IMG/VR virus record: IMGVR_UViG_3300014720_000017
Location: 1-64,000 of that record
DNA from: a virus
Length of the DNA stretch: 64,000 nucleotides
Direction: 5' to 3' (one strand)
The notes under the pieces are model-generated. The model saw only the letters and a list, made by a program, of their open reading frames with translations. It made no database searches and had not been told where the DNA came from. Made by a program: the position numbers and the translations under genes. Below are positions 35,235-45,700 of this stretch, in pieces (position 1 is the stretch's first letter; every line of letters begins with the position of its first letter).

Positions 35235-36287
35235 ATGGCTATTGGTCGTATTTCCGGTCAGCTCTTGAAATCCAACTTGCTTCGTGCAGGCGAGAATTTG
35301 GCTTTCGAGACAGACTTACTCTATCTGGATGTTGTTAACTCTCGAATCGGGATAAAAACAGCAGCGCCAACTACAGACCTCGATGTCAACGGTCATATTC
35401 GCTCAACTAACCTCACAGTAGACACACAATTAAATGTAGGCGATCTACACTTTACTGGTAATACCATAACCAGTGATTCATCAACTATAAACTTTGCAGC
35501 GGCCGCAGGTGAAGCCACTGTTTATCACGCAAGACTGCAGATAGATGATCTGCAATTACAGGGCAACACCATATCAACCACTGTGAGCAACAGCTCTATA
35601 GAACTGGATCCCAACGGGGCAGGCACAGTAAACATTATTGCCAACACTAACATTACAGGTAATCTAGCTGTTACAGGTGACATCAACGCCACAGGAAATG
35701 TGGTCATTGGCGGTAACATACAGATTGGTGATGCACTAACTGATCAGATAGTAATTAATGCCAGTATAAAAAGTGATCTAGTACCTGAAACTGACAATAC
35801 CTATGATCTAGGTTCTGCCACGTATCGTTGGAGAGCTGTCTACGCCTATAATCTCTACACAGATGCCATCAACGTGCCTGCATTAGACGTGGGCAATTTA
35901 ATGTTCCGCGATAACGAAATTACCACTAACACAGGACAAGATCTATACATCGACGGCAACGGCACAGGTGGTGTGAGATTAGGAAATTTCCGTATAGTAG
36001 ACAATGTGATCACCAACATAGTCTCCGGAGCTGTGTCTCAGATAGCACAGACAGGCATTGGTTATTTTAAAATACAGGGCACTAACGGATTTGTGCCTCC
36101 GGTAGGTGTAGATGCTAATAGACCAACTGCTTACGCTGTGTTAGGTATGACAAGATTTAATTCAGATTCTGCTGCCTTAGAGATATGGGACGGCGCAGAC
36201 TGGGCAAGTCCCGCAGGTGCATCGGGAGCCGTTTCTATCGCAGAAGCCAACGACATTGCAGCACAATTAGCATTGACACTAGGATAA
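35235..36287 (+). CDS. Tail fibre stalk protein, copy 2 of a tandem pair
   Basis: A 350-aa paralogue of the preceding gene: GRISGQLLKSNLLRAGENLA, ETDLLYLDVVNSRIGI, SSIELDPNGAGTVNI, NLAVTGDINATGNVVIGG, then a TRFNSDSAALEIWDGADW tip motif. Divergence from copy 1 is substantial outside these blocks, so the duplication is old or the copies are under diversifying selection. GGAG precedes the ATG. Confidence 0.65.
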   Translation: MAIGRISGQLLKSNLLRAGENLAFETDLLYLDVVNSRIGIKTAAPTTDLDVNGHIRSTNLTVDTQLNVGDLHFTGNTITSDSSTINFAAAAGEATVYHARLQIDDLQLQGNTISTTVSNSSIELDPNGAGTVNIIANTNITGNLAVTGDINATGNVVIGGNIQIGDALTDQIVINASIKSDLVPETDNTYDLGSATYRWRAVYAYNLYTDAINVPALDVGNLMFRDNEITTNTGQDLYIDGNGTGGVRLGNFRIVDNVITNIVSGAVSQIAQTGIGYFKIQGTNGFVPPVGVDANRPTAYAVLGMTRFNSDSAALEIWDGADWASPAGASGAVSIAEANDIAAQLALTLG

Positions 36288-36291
36288 ACAT

Positions 36292-36624
36292 ATGCCAACA
36301 GTATTCAAACACGCTCTGGTAACACAAATAGGCACTAGTCCCATAGATGTGGTAGAGATTGGTGCAGGAGTTCGAGCCACAGTTATAGGCTGTAACCTAG
36401 CCAATGTCACAGAATACGACACTGTGGTGGTAGACATACAGGTAGTGGGTGTAGATACCACAGCGACCTACTATGTAAAAGGTCTTTCTATTCCTCCAAA
36501 CACATCAGTGAAAGTGATCACACAAGGTGAAAAATTAATACTGCCTGCAGAAACAGAACTGCGGATGGTCAGTGACACTGCAGACAGTGTTGACGCTACA
36601 GTAAGTTACGTTGAGATATCATAA
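36292..36624 (+). CDS. Small beta-sandwich virion protein (paralogue family)
   Basis: A 110-aa all-beta protein (ATVIGCNLANVTEYDTVVVD; YYVKGLSIPPNTSVKVITQG; LPAETELRMVSDTADSVDAT). Same single-domain design as the products at 32880 and 50282. Probably a collar, fibre-base or decoration subunit. Starts 4 bases after the fibre stop. Confidence 0.55.
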   Translation: MPTVFKHALVTQIGTSPIDVVEIGAGVRATVIGCNLANVTEYDTVVVDIQVVGVDTTATYYVKGLSIPPNTSVKVITQGEKLILPAETELRMVSDTADSVDATVSYVEIS

Positions 36625-36633
36625 GGATCGATC

Positions 36634-36999
36634 ATGCCAAGCACATATTATTTCGGTACAAGTCCAGATGAAGCACTAGGAGATTCACCTCGATATTGGT
36701 ATGCTCTGCGTAGGAATCAAGACGGTGAATTATTTTTGCTACGCAGCGATCAGCTCAAGGACAAAGACTCTATCGAACTAAATCTCCCTGGCGATCCTGC
36801 AGAAACCTTTGAAGATTTTGAACCCGGAGTTGATTATTTCGAAGGCATAGCAGCGGATCATGAAGTAGAATATGATAATCTAGTATGGACGCAGTATCGT
36901 TGGGATAATCGAAACATGCTTTACTACATAGACAGTGAAGGTAGATTAACACAACGTATAAATCAAGGTTATACATATCCCACAGGACATTCAAGTTAA
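36634..36999 (+). CDS. Small virion-associated protein, unknown
   Basis: A 121-aa acidic protein (STYYFGTSPDEALGDSPRYW; YALRRNQDGELFLLRSDQL; DNRNMLYYIDSEGRLTQRIN). No family recognised. Placed directly before the first giant fibre; a fibre attachment or adaptor role is possible from position only. Confidence 0.55.
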   Translation: MPSTYYFGTSPDEALGDSPRYWYALRRNQDGELFLLRSDQLKDKDSIELNLPGDPAETFEDFEPGVDYFEGIAADHEVEYDNLVWTQYRWDNRNMLYYIDSEGRLTQRINQGYTYPTGHSS

Positions 37000-37011
37000 A
37001 CGGAATAAATT

Positions 37012-40000
37012 ATGGCAGAATTTAAGATAAGCAGGATTAGATACACATGGCACAATGCGTGGTCTACCAACACGGCGTACAATCGTGACGATGTAATTAG
37101 ATATGGTGGCAGCACATGGATCTGCCAACGACAACACACAGCTTCTTCATTTGCTGCCGATCAAGCATTTTTTGCAAATGAGGGGGATTCTCAACCAACA
37201 CCAGCGTGGTTAAAGATGACCGATGGCTATGCTTGGAGAAGCGGATGGGCACAGTCTACTTTATATAATCCAGGCGATATCGCCTTGTATGGCGGAGTAA
37301 TTTATCTATGTGTAACTAGTCACACATCACAACCAACTTTTGATGCAAGCATTTCAAATTGGACTGTGTATCTCAGCGCAGACAATTGGCGTACAGCCTG
37401 GTTGCCAAATACCAGATACGGTATAGGTGATGTTGTAAGATACAACGGCACTGTATATCGTTGTATCGTGGGACATACATCATCTAGTACTGCATTGGGT
37501 TTAGAAATTGGAAATAACGATACACAAGATGATAGTACCGGAGAATTATGGCAAGAAGTCTATGAAGGAATACAGTATGTCGGTGCCTGGGCCGCAGCTA
37601 CAAGATACAGAATCAACGATTTAGTCAAATATGGTGGCAGCATACTACGGTGCACCGTGGGACATGTGGCTAGCGGTAACATTGACAACAATAATTTTGT
37701 TACAGAATTTCTAGGATTAAACTTCCATCAAGAGTGGAGCAATTCAGTATATTATGCCATCGGTGACGTAGTTCGTCATGGTGGATATCTATATACTGCA
37801 AATACAAATAATTATCAACGTAATCCTGCCGCAGATGATACCACACAATGGAATATATTGAGCAAAGCTATAAACTTTGCAGGTACATGGTCAGCTTCTG
37901 CTAATTATAAAATTGGAGACCTTGTTCGCCGAGGGGGAAATTTATATATTGCCACTGCAAATACTACCAATGACGGTAGCAGCATCGATTATCTAGATGC
38001 AGGCAATTGGGAACTGGTGTCGGTAGCACAAAATTTGCGGGGATCCTGGACGCAAGATTTCACCTACAGTGTAAACGATCTCGTCATTTATCGTGGCAAC
38101 TTGTATACCTGTAATTTTGAACACCTTGCCACAGATCAGAATTTTCCTGGAGACAACGGCGAAGGATTTTTCTACTGGGATTTAGTTTTGCAGGCAGGTC
38201 AAGACGTTGGTATGAGTGCTAGAGGTGACCTATTAACTTATGATCTTAGTCGAACACTGCAAAATGACGGTAGTACATTTGGACCAACTCGTGTACCAGT
38301 AGGCGAATCAGACCAATTACTTACTATAAACAGTGAAGGCAGCGTCGATTATGCTTATTGGGGAGATATTGTCAGAGTACGATATGTCAGCTTAGATGGT
38401 GTAGACGACGTCACAGACCCAGAACGTGGAACCAGTCAGTTCCTTCCTTGGAGAACAGTTAGATATGCCTGCGAGCAAATGGACGACGGGTTTACAGGAA
38501 CTACCACTATCAGAGTTGCTGCTGGCGAATATGAAGAAATTATACCTATTATTGTTCCGGCACGAACAGTAGTACTCGGAGCAGAACTAAGAACCACAAC
38601 TATCAAAGCTAGCGGACCAATACCATCACTGGCACTAGATAGCACATATACTATCGCAGTATTAAACAGAATTTCTAGTATTCTTCCAGCGTTGATTAAT
38701 GGAACAACATTTACTAAAACGTCAGGAAATCCAGAAGATCCAGTAGCACCGTTTTTATCAACACAGGTAGGAGTTTCATTTCCTACCCCACAATTTGAAC
38801 AGATATCTCAAAATCCGCCGTTATTTGATATAGACGGTAATGAGCAATTTGTACCCGGAGATGAAATATTTGCTAGTTTCAACACTGTGATTACTCCTCT
38901 CACAGTAGATGCTGATACTATAACACGAACACAATTATTAATAACTAACATAGTATCATACATAAATTTCTATATAAACAGTACTGGATCAAATCCAACA
39001 CTGGTGGGAACAAACACCGCTACAACCACAGCATCTGTTGTTAACGTAGCCACAGCATTAGAGCAAAATAGAGACTTCTTAAAAGAAGAAGCTGTGGCAT
39101 TCATGCAACTAACATATCCTGCATATGATTTTGACAGCGATTTGTGCAGAAGAGATGTTGATAGATATATAGATGCATGGAAATACGACATAGTATATGT
39201 TGGTAATTATAAATCATTATTTGCGGCAAGATATTATAGAAATGCTGTGCTTGGATGTACCGAAGACGAAGACATGTTTTATGTTCGAGACGCCACAGGT
39301 ATTAGAAATTGCACTCTGAAAGGTCTTGAATCGACTCTGAATCCGCCTGCGGCTTTTGATTTGTATCAAAAACCTGTAGGAGGTGCGTATGTATCTCTAG
39401 ATCCAGGATGGGGACCAGCTGATAATCGTACATGGATCACCACACGTTCACCGTACATACAAGGTGTGACTACTATAGGCACGGGATGTATAGGACAGAA
39501 GATAGACGGTGCTCTGCATAACGGTGGCAACAAATCTATAGTCTCAAACGATTTCACGCAGGTTCTCAGCGATGGTATAGGGGCTTGGGTATTGAACAAC
39601 GGTCGAGCAGAACTTGTGTCTGTGTTTACCTACTACTGCCATATTGGTTATCTGGCGGAAGATGGCGGAATCATACGTGCTACTAACGGCAACTGCTCTT
39701 ACGGCACCTATGGTGCTATCTCTGATGGGGTCGATGCGACAGAAACACCAGCTACGGCCGCAGTCTACACCAGGGCACAAGAAGCCAACGTAGTAGCAGC
39801 ATTTGCTGGAGACTTTGTTGATGAGATACAAATCTTAGAATGGGGCAACTGTGGTAATGACTACAGTTCAGCTACTGCAATATTTGCAGGTGCCGGTATC
39901 GATGCCGCAGTGGTATTTGAAGATTTTCGTGACGATGCTGTATTCGAAGCTAGAATATTAGATGCTAATGCTGGTACTGCACAAATAGCACAGGCCATCG

Positions 40001-42678
40001 GTGGCGGTGGATTTGTGTTAGTGCAGAACAATGCACAATCAGGAACAGCTACCACTATAACCATAGCCAGCAATGACGCTAACTCGATCGCACAATATCT
40101 TGGTATGAGAATAGTGATCACTAGCGGTGCTGGCACAGGACAGTATGGCTATATCACTGCCTACGATAATATTACAAAAGTAGTATCTGTGACTAGAGAA
40201 TCTGACGATCAACCAGGATGGGATCATGTTGTACCTGGAAAATTACCAACAGTGCCTTTGTTGACCAATACCACATACAGAATAGAACCTAGAGTGATTT
40301 TTTCTGCACCGGCATATTCTGCTACACAGGTTATTTTACCAGTGAACACCACTTGGTCAGAAATAGTTTATGGCGAAACCACAGAAACATATACTAACGT
40401 ACCAGTCAACGAAGCAGGTACCGGTACAACTATAGATGTTCCAGCGGCATTAGCTACATTCAATGTTGTAAAACAAGGCAGAGACTACACTCTTACTATC
40501 AATAACGGTGGGGCTGGATACGAAGCAGGCCAATTATTAACTATAGACGGCGATCAACTTGGCGGAGCAACACCAATTAACGATCTAATAATATTAGTAA
40601 CAGATGTCAGCGACGACAGTACCAACTCTATACTTGCAGCAGAACAAAAAACCTACGGCACAGGTGAAGACAACGAAGCAGCCAGTGGTAGATTTGTTGT
40701 TGTATCAACCGGTGGTTCTGCTGCGCTGTACAGTGAGGATGGAACTACCTGGACTGATTTTAACATGCCAACTGCAGGCGACTGGAAATGTCTAGCAGCA
40801 GGCAGAGTAACATATCCCACAGTGGGAAATCATATATTTGTGGCCATACGCACAGGCAGTTCAGTAGCGGCAAGTTCTTTTGATGGAATCACATGGACCA
40901 CAAGAGCAATGCCAGCATCAAGATCTTGGAATTCATGCATCTATGGTGGCGGCCTGTTCTTTGCAATAGCTACAGATTCAAATTCGGCGGCCTACAGCTT
41001 AAATGGAACTAGCTGGATCACAACTGTATTACCGGGGTTTGGTGATTCCACACTGAACGAATGGGTGGATGTTGCCTACGGAAAAAATACCTACGTGGTT
41101 TTGGCAAACAGTGGAAATAGTGTAATGGTAGGCGAATATAATTCTACCTTGAACACATGGACCTGGAGCGGACACATATTAGACGTGATTGCAGATTCTT
41201 CTGCCAAAGACTGGGTCAGCATTGCCTACGGTAACGATAGATTCGTAGCGATATCCAGCACAGGTGACGTAGGATACAGCTTTGATGGCATTTCTTGGTT
41301 GCCAGCCACAATGCCTTCACAGGATGGATCCACCGCGCATAATTGGAAAAAGATTCGATATGCACAAGGTGTGTTCTTTGCTGTAGGTGATACCGGTGGT
41401 AGAGATGTTGGAGGTGATCCAGCAGCTGTACCAACCAACTACGCAGCCACATCATTCGACGGTATTGTATGGACATCGCGCACACTAGCATCTTCTAAAG
41501 AATGGGTATCAGTGGCATTTGGAAATCCTTATGTAGATGCCAGAGACTCTACCACAGGTAAAAGAACTCCTATGTGGATAGCCATAGACAACACTGACAT
41601 ATTCAACAAAATACAAACAGGAGCAAGAGCATTAGGTCGTGTAACTTTGAGCAGTGGTATTATCAGAAGCATCAAGATGTGGGATCCGGGTTCTGGTTAT
41701 ACAGAAGGTCCTACCTGCACACTGGTTGATCCTAACAACAGTTCAGATGCTGTGATAGAATCTAGAACAGGTGACGGTGTTATAGCACAGCCTAGTTGGT
41801 TGAATAGAGGTCTAGGTTATAGAACAACCAGTACCACAGTTACTATTGACGGTAACGGATATGCAGATGTTACTCCCTCAGGAAAATTCTTTGTTATGAA
41901 TGATTTAGATGCTTATCCCGGACCGGGAGCTAGTTTAACTATTGGTAGTTTGCCAGATTTTTATACTTTAGTAACCATTGAGCCACTAGGCGCTACTGAT
42001 AGAGGATTAGCTGCTAGAATACGAGTAAGCCCCGAAATCAAGGTCAGAGATAACTTACAGCATCTTACACCTATCACTATAAGGACGGAGTTCAGCCAAT
42101 GTCGCATCACTGGGCATGATTTTTTAGACATAGGCACAGGTAACTTTGAAGAAACCAATTATCCAGAATTGTATAGCGGATTCTATACTCCCGCTCCGGA
42201 AAACGAAATTGTTGAATTAAATCGTGGTAGAGTGTTTTACACATCCACAGATCAAAGTGGTAACTTCCGTGCAGGTGAATTATTTGCTGTAGAGCAGGCC
42301 ACAGGTATTGTGACGATTTCAGCAGACTTTTTTGATCTTGGCGGATTGTCAGAACTAAGATTAGGCGGTATTAGAGTAGGCGGCACTGGGGCCGTGGTTC
42401 GTGAATTTTCAACTGACCCACTATTCATCGCAGATTCCAATAATATCGTACCAACGCAACGAGCCATAAAAAGCTATTTGGCCAGCAGACTGAGTATCGG
42501 TGGATCTGAGATCGCAGTTGGCAGTTTCATAGCTGGTACTATCCTAGTGGGCCCTGATAGATTTAATAACACCGCTGGACTTAGAATCATAGTGCCTATA
42601 AGAGCAGAATTTGATAGACCAAATAGCGGTATTAGCGGTAGTATGTTGGCACAGACTATGTTTTATAGATCGTTTTAA
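37012..42678 (+). CDS. Giant modular tail fibre 1 (1888 aa)
   Basis: Domains in order: seven modules of about 50 aa (residues ~8-390) with the pattern W-x5-Y-x2-G/N-D-x-V-x-Y-G-G-x2-Y-x-C-x3-H-T, like chitin/cellulose-binding CBM5/12 modules; a linker with a pectin-lyase-like RTVRYACEQMDDGFTG; one C-R-R-D...Y-D module; a beta-helix (PYIQGVTTIGTGCIGQKIDG; IVSNDFTQVLSDGIGAWVLN); about six propeller-like repeats (x-F-V-A-I...S-x-D-G-x-T-W-T...W...Y-G); and a conserved C-terminus (TGHDFLDIGTGNF; NIVPTQRAIKSYLASRL). It likely carries receptor recognition at the virion surface. Paralogue of the next gene. Confidence 0.8.
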   Translation: MAEFKISRIRYTWHNAWSTNTAYNRDDVIRYGGSTWICQRQHTASSFAADQAFFANEGDSQPTPAWLKMTDGYAWRSGWAQSTLYNPGDIALYGGVIYLCVTSHTSQPTFDASISNWTVYLSADNWRTAWLPNTRYGIGDVVRYNGTVYRCIVGHTSSSTALGLEIGNNDTQDDSTGELWQEVYEGIQYVGAWAAATRYRINDLVKYGGSILRCTVGHVASGNIDNNNFVTEFLGLNFHQEWSNSVYYAIGDVVRHGGYLYTANTNNYQRNPAADDTTQWNILSKAINFAGTWSASANYKIGDLVRRGGNLYIATANTTNDGSSIDYLDAGNWELVSVAQNLRGSWTQDFTYSVNDLVIYRGNLYTCNFEHLATDQNFPGDNGEGFFYWDLVLQAGQDVGMSARGDLLTYDLSRTLQNDGSTFGPTRVPVGESDQLLTINSEGSVDYAYWGDIVRVRYVSLDGVDDVTDPERGTSQFLPWRTVRYACEQMDDGFTGTTTIRVAAGEYEEIIPIIVPARTVVLGAELRTTTIKASGPIPSLALDSTYTIAVLNRISSILPALINGTTFTKTSGNPEDPVAPFLSTQVGVSFPTPQFEQISQNPPLFDIDGNEQFVPGDEIFASFNTVITPLTVDADTITRTQLLITNIVSYINFYINSTGSNPTLVGTNTATTTASVVNVATALEQNRDFLKEEAVAFMQLTYPAYDFDSDLCRRDVDRYIDAWKYDIVYVGNYKSLFAARYYRNAVLGCTEDEDMFYVRDATGIRNCTLKGLESTLNPPAAFDLYQKPVGGAYVSLDPGWGPADNRTWITTRSPYIQGVTTIGTGCIGQKIDGALHNGGNKSIVSNDFTQVLSDGIGAWVLNNGRAELVSVFTYYCHIGYLAEDGGIIRATNGNCSYGTYGAISDGVDATETPATAAVYTRAQEANVVAAFAGDFVDEIQILEWGNCGNDYSSATAIFAGAGIDAAVVFEDFRDDAVFEARILDANAGTAQIAQAIGGGGFVLVQNNAQSGTATTITIASNDANSIAQYLGMRIVITSGAGTGQYGYITAYDNITKVVSVTRESDDQPGWDHVVPGKLPTVPLLTNTTYRIEPRVIFSAPAYSATQVILPVNTTWSEIVYGETTETYTNVPVNEAGTGTTIDVPAALATFNVVKQGRDYTLTINNGGAGYEAGQLLTIDGDQLGGATPINDLIILVTDVSDDSTNSILAAEQKTYGTGEDNEAASGRFVVVSTGGSAALYSEDGTTWTDFNMPTAGDWKCLAAGRVTYPTVGNHIFVAIRTGSSVAASSFDGITWTTRAMPASRSWNSCIYGGGLFFAIATDSNSAAYSLNGTSWITTVLPGFGDSTLNEWVDVAYGKNTYVVLANSGNSVMVGEYNSTLNTWTWSGHILDVIADSSAKDWVSIAYGNDRFVAISSTGDVGYSFDGISWLPATMPSQDGSTAHNWKKIRYAQGVFFAVGDTGGRDVGGDPAAVPTNYAATSFDGIVWTSRTLASSKEWVSVAFGNPYVDARDSTTGKRTPMWIAIDNTDIFNKIQTGARALGRVTLSSGIIRSIKMWDPGSGYTEGPTCTLVDPNNSSDAVIESRTGDGVIAQPSWLNRGLGYRTTSTTVTIDGNGYADVTPSGKFFVMNDLDAYPGPGASLTIGSLPDFYTLVTIEPLGATDRGLAARIRVSPEIKVRDNLQHLTPITIRTEFSQCRITGHDFLDIGTGNFEETNYPELYSGFYTPAPENEIVELNRGRVFYTSTDQSGNFRAGELFAVEQATGIVTISADFFDLGGLSELRLGGIRVGGTGAVVREFSTDPLFIADSNNIVPTQRAIKSYLASRLSIGGSEIAVGSFIAGTILVGPDRFNNTAGLRIIVPIRAEFDRPNSGISGSMLAQTMFYRSF

Positions 42679-42695
42679 CAATTAATTTTATATTA

Positions 42696-42702
42696 ATAAA
42701 TA
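42696..42702 (+). promoter_or_regulatory. Late promoter (ATAAATA) upstream of giant fibre 2
   Basis: ATAAATA 18 bases before the ATG at 42721, followed by GGAG at 42711-42714. In a 42-bp gap after giant fibre 1, so the second fibre has its own promoter. Confidence 0.55.
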
Positions 42703-42720
42703 AAGGATACGGAGTAGAAA

Positions 42721-45700
42721 ATGGCAGAATTTAAACTAGGTAGAATTAGATTTGTATGGAAAAGCGCATGGGCAGCCTCGACTACTTATTATATAGATGA
42801 TGTAATAAGATATGGTGGCCGCACATATATCTGTGCTGTAGGGCATACCTCTGCAGCAGATTTCAACACAGATCTAGAATACAGTCCTACCAAATGGAAC
42901 CAGATGAGCGACGGACAGGATTGGAAGGGAGACTGGGCAATTTCTACATTCTATAAGCTCAACGACGTGGTTAAATATGGTGGATTGTTATACATCTGTA
43001 ATGACAGTCACACATCTGCGGCCACAGTTGCATCAGGACTGGAAGCCGATCAAGCAAAATGGACCTTGTATGCTGAAGGATTTGATTGGAAAAATTCTTG
43101 GTCAGTCAGCACAAGATACAAGGTAAATGATCTAGTTAGTTATGGTGGTTACACCTATGTATGTAATACATATCATACATCTGCAGCCACAGCCACATCG
43201 GGACTAGAAGCTGATCAAGCCAAATGGGACAGTTTCAATCAGGGAATAGAATACAAAAGCACATGGACCACTGCCACTAGATACAAACTCAATGATGTTG
43301 TGAAATATGGTGCAGGCCTTTGGATCTGCGTCACACAGCACACTGCTGATGCTGCGTTCTTGACAGACAGTACCGCAGGGCGTTGGGCACAGTTCGCAGA
43401 AGGTGCAGAATTTGAAAGCACATGGAATTCTGCCACACTGTATCAACCCGGAGATATAGTTGGCTACGGTGGTAATCAATACATAGCCAAAACTGTGCAT
43501 ACCGCTGCATCTGCAGCAGCGAATCCCTCAATCACAACAGCAGATTGGGATTTATTCACCGAAGGATTAAAATTTCAATCAGACTGGACGAACGCAACAT
43601 CATATAAGATTGGTGAAGTTGTTAGACTAGGCGGATATACCTATCTTGCCACAGCTGACTCACCATCCACAGCTGTCACAGTTACAGCAGTTACCGCTAG
43701 CACAGACACCTTCACTATAGCTTCTACAACAGGTATCGCAGTAGGTATGACAGTGAGATTCACCGGCACAACATTTGGCAACGTGTTTACCACTGCTAGA
43801 TATTTTGTTAGGACTGTGGCCGCAGGTAACATAACAATTTCAACTACATCTGGTGGCTCAACATTTAATATTACAGCTGATGCTGCGGGTTCGATGACTG
43901 CAACAGTGTCAGCAGAACCACCAAATGGTTCATACTGGACTAGATTAAGTTCTGGTATTAGTTGGCAAGGCGCCTGGACAGATGATGTGGATTATCTACA
44001 GGGCGATGCAGTTAGATTTGGAGCAAACGCTTACATCTGTTTGCTGGCACATAGATCAGAAGGTGACGATGGATCTACAGTAGGCGCAGCAGGCGGCGGT
44101 CAGGCCAACAGCCGCCCTGATCAAGACTCCACAGGTACCTATTGGAGTCTATTAAACGTTGGTTCAGAAACTGATATTTTATCAGTTAGAGGAGACTTAG
44201 TTTACTACAGCGGATCAGGCCCCGCAAGATTACCTATTGGACGTGAAGGCCAGATCCTACGTTCAAACGGCGTAGATCCAGAATGGGCCACACTAGGCGA
44301 AGTCGAACACAGTTATTTTGTAGCACCACACGGTACAGATCTTCCTGCACCCGTACATGGTAGAACCTGGGATAAGCCATGGAAGACTATTAGATATGCC
44401 TGTGAACAGGTAGAACGCGGTCCAAGAAATCCCGATGCCACATATCTACTTGAACTGAATCGTGTGTTTATACAACGTGAAACCACAGAGTTCATACAGA
44501 ATCAGATCACCAACAACATCGCACCGTTTACATCGGCATTTGTCTACGACGATTTCAAGTGCGAAAGAGATGTGGGATTTGTAGTTGACGCATTGATCTA
44601 TGATCTTAGACATGGCGGCAACGTCAAAATCAGAGGAGCGGCGAATTCTCTCATAGGCGGACTCAGCGAAGAAGAAACAGAAGCATATCCTGGTCTAGCT
44701 GCAGAATCAGACGAATCCATAGCGGCCTATAACTATATGGTCACTGTGGTCGAGGATGTACTAGCACAGACAGCCCCAGCAGTGAACTATCAGACTCTGA
44801 ACGGTGATAATTCAACTGCTACAGTAGCGCAGTACTTCAATGCAGAACTTACGGCAGAATCAGGAGCTTATACCACGGCAGCTGAATTAGTTGAAGTGAT
44901 TACAGATGCTATCGCTGCTCGTGCAGCAGCTACAACTACTGCACAGATAGCAGCAGCAGTAGCCAGTGTGCCTGCTCGTAGAAGTCCTAACAATCTTATC
45001 AGTATCGCCACTGGACAGTACAGAGAAACTCTGCCAATTATCGTTCCAGAACAGACCTGCGTGATAGGAGACGAATTAAGATCTACAAATGCCGGACCAG
45101 CAGGCAGTATAACCAACCTATCAGATTCATACTATTCTATGGGTGCGCTGTCAAGACTAGAAACGGTGGTCAGTGAAATTATCGCTGGCTCTAACGTCAC
45201 AGAAAGCTCAGGAAACACTGCTACACAGAGTTTAGCATTTCCGTATGCCAGCACAGATGAACAGGCAGACATAACACAGCTGGTCAGAGTCATACAGCAT
45301 CAGATCGATTACCGAATCAGCACCACTCACATGGTTGCCAACACAGATCCTACAGGATACAACAGTGCATATCTCACAGGCTACGGTTCCGCAAGAACAC
45401 TGATAAAAGAAAACAAAGAATTTATCAAAGCTGAAATCATTGCATTTATTACTGTAAACTATCCTTCCGTGAAATATTCTAAAACCATATGCAAAAGAGA
45501 CACTGGATTCATCGTCGATGCAATGGTCTATGACTTGACCTATGGCGGATTTACCCAGACACTGAATGCAGGATTGGCCTATTTTGACGGCGCTACTGGA
45601 CTGGAAATCGACGCATCAGAAGTCACCGCTACTGTGGCCGCTTATGGTAGATTAAAAGCTGTGATGCAAGAAATTGCTGCCAACACCACAGTGACCAAAT

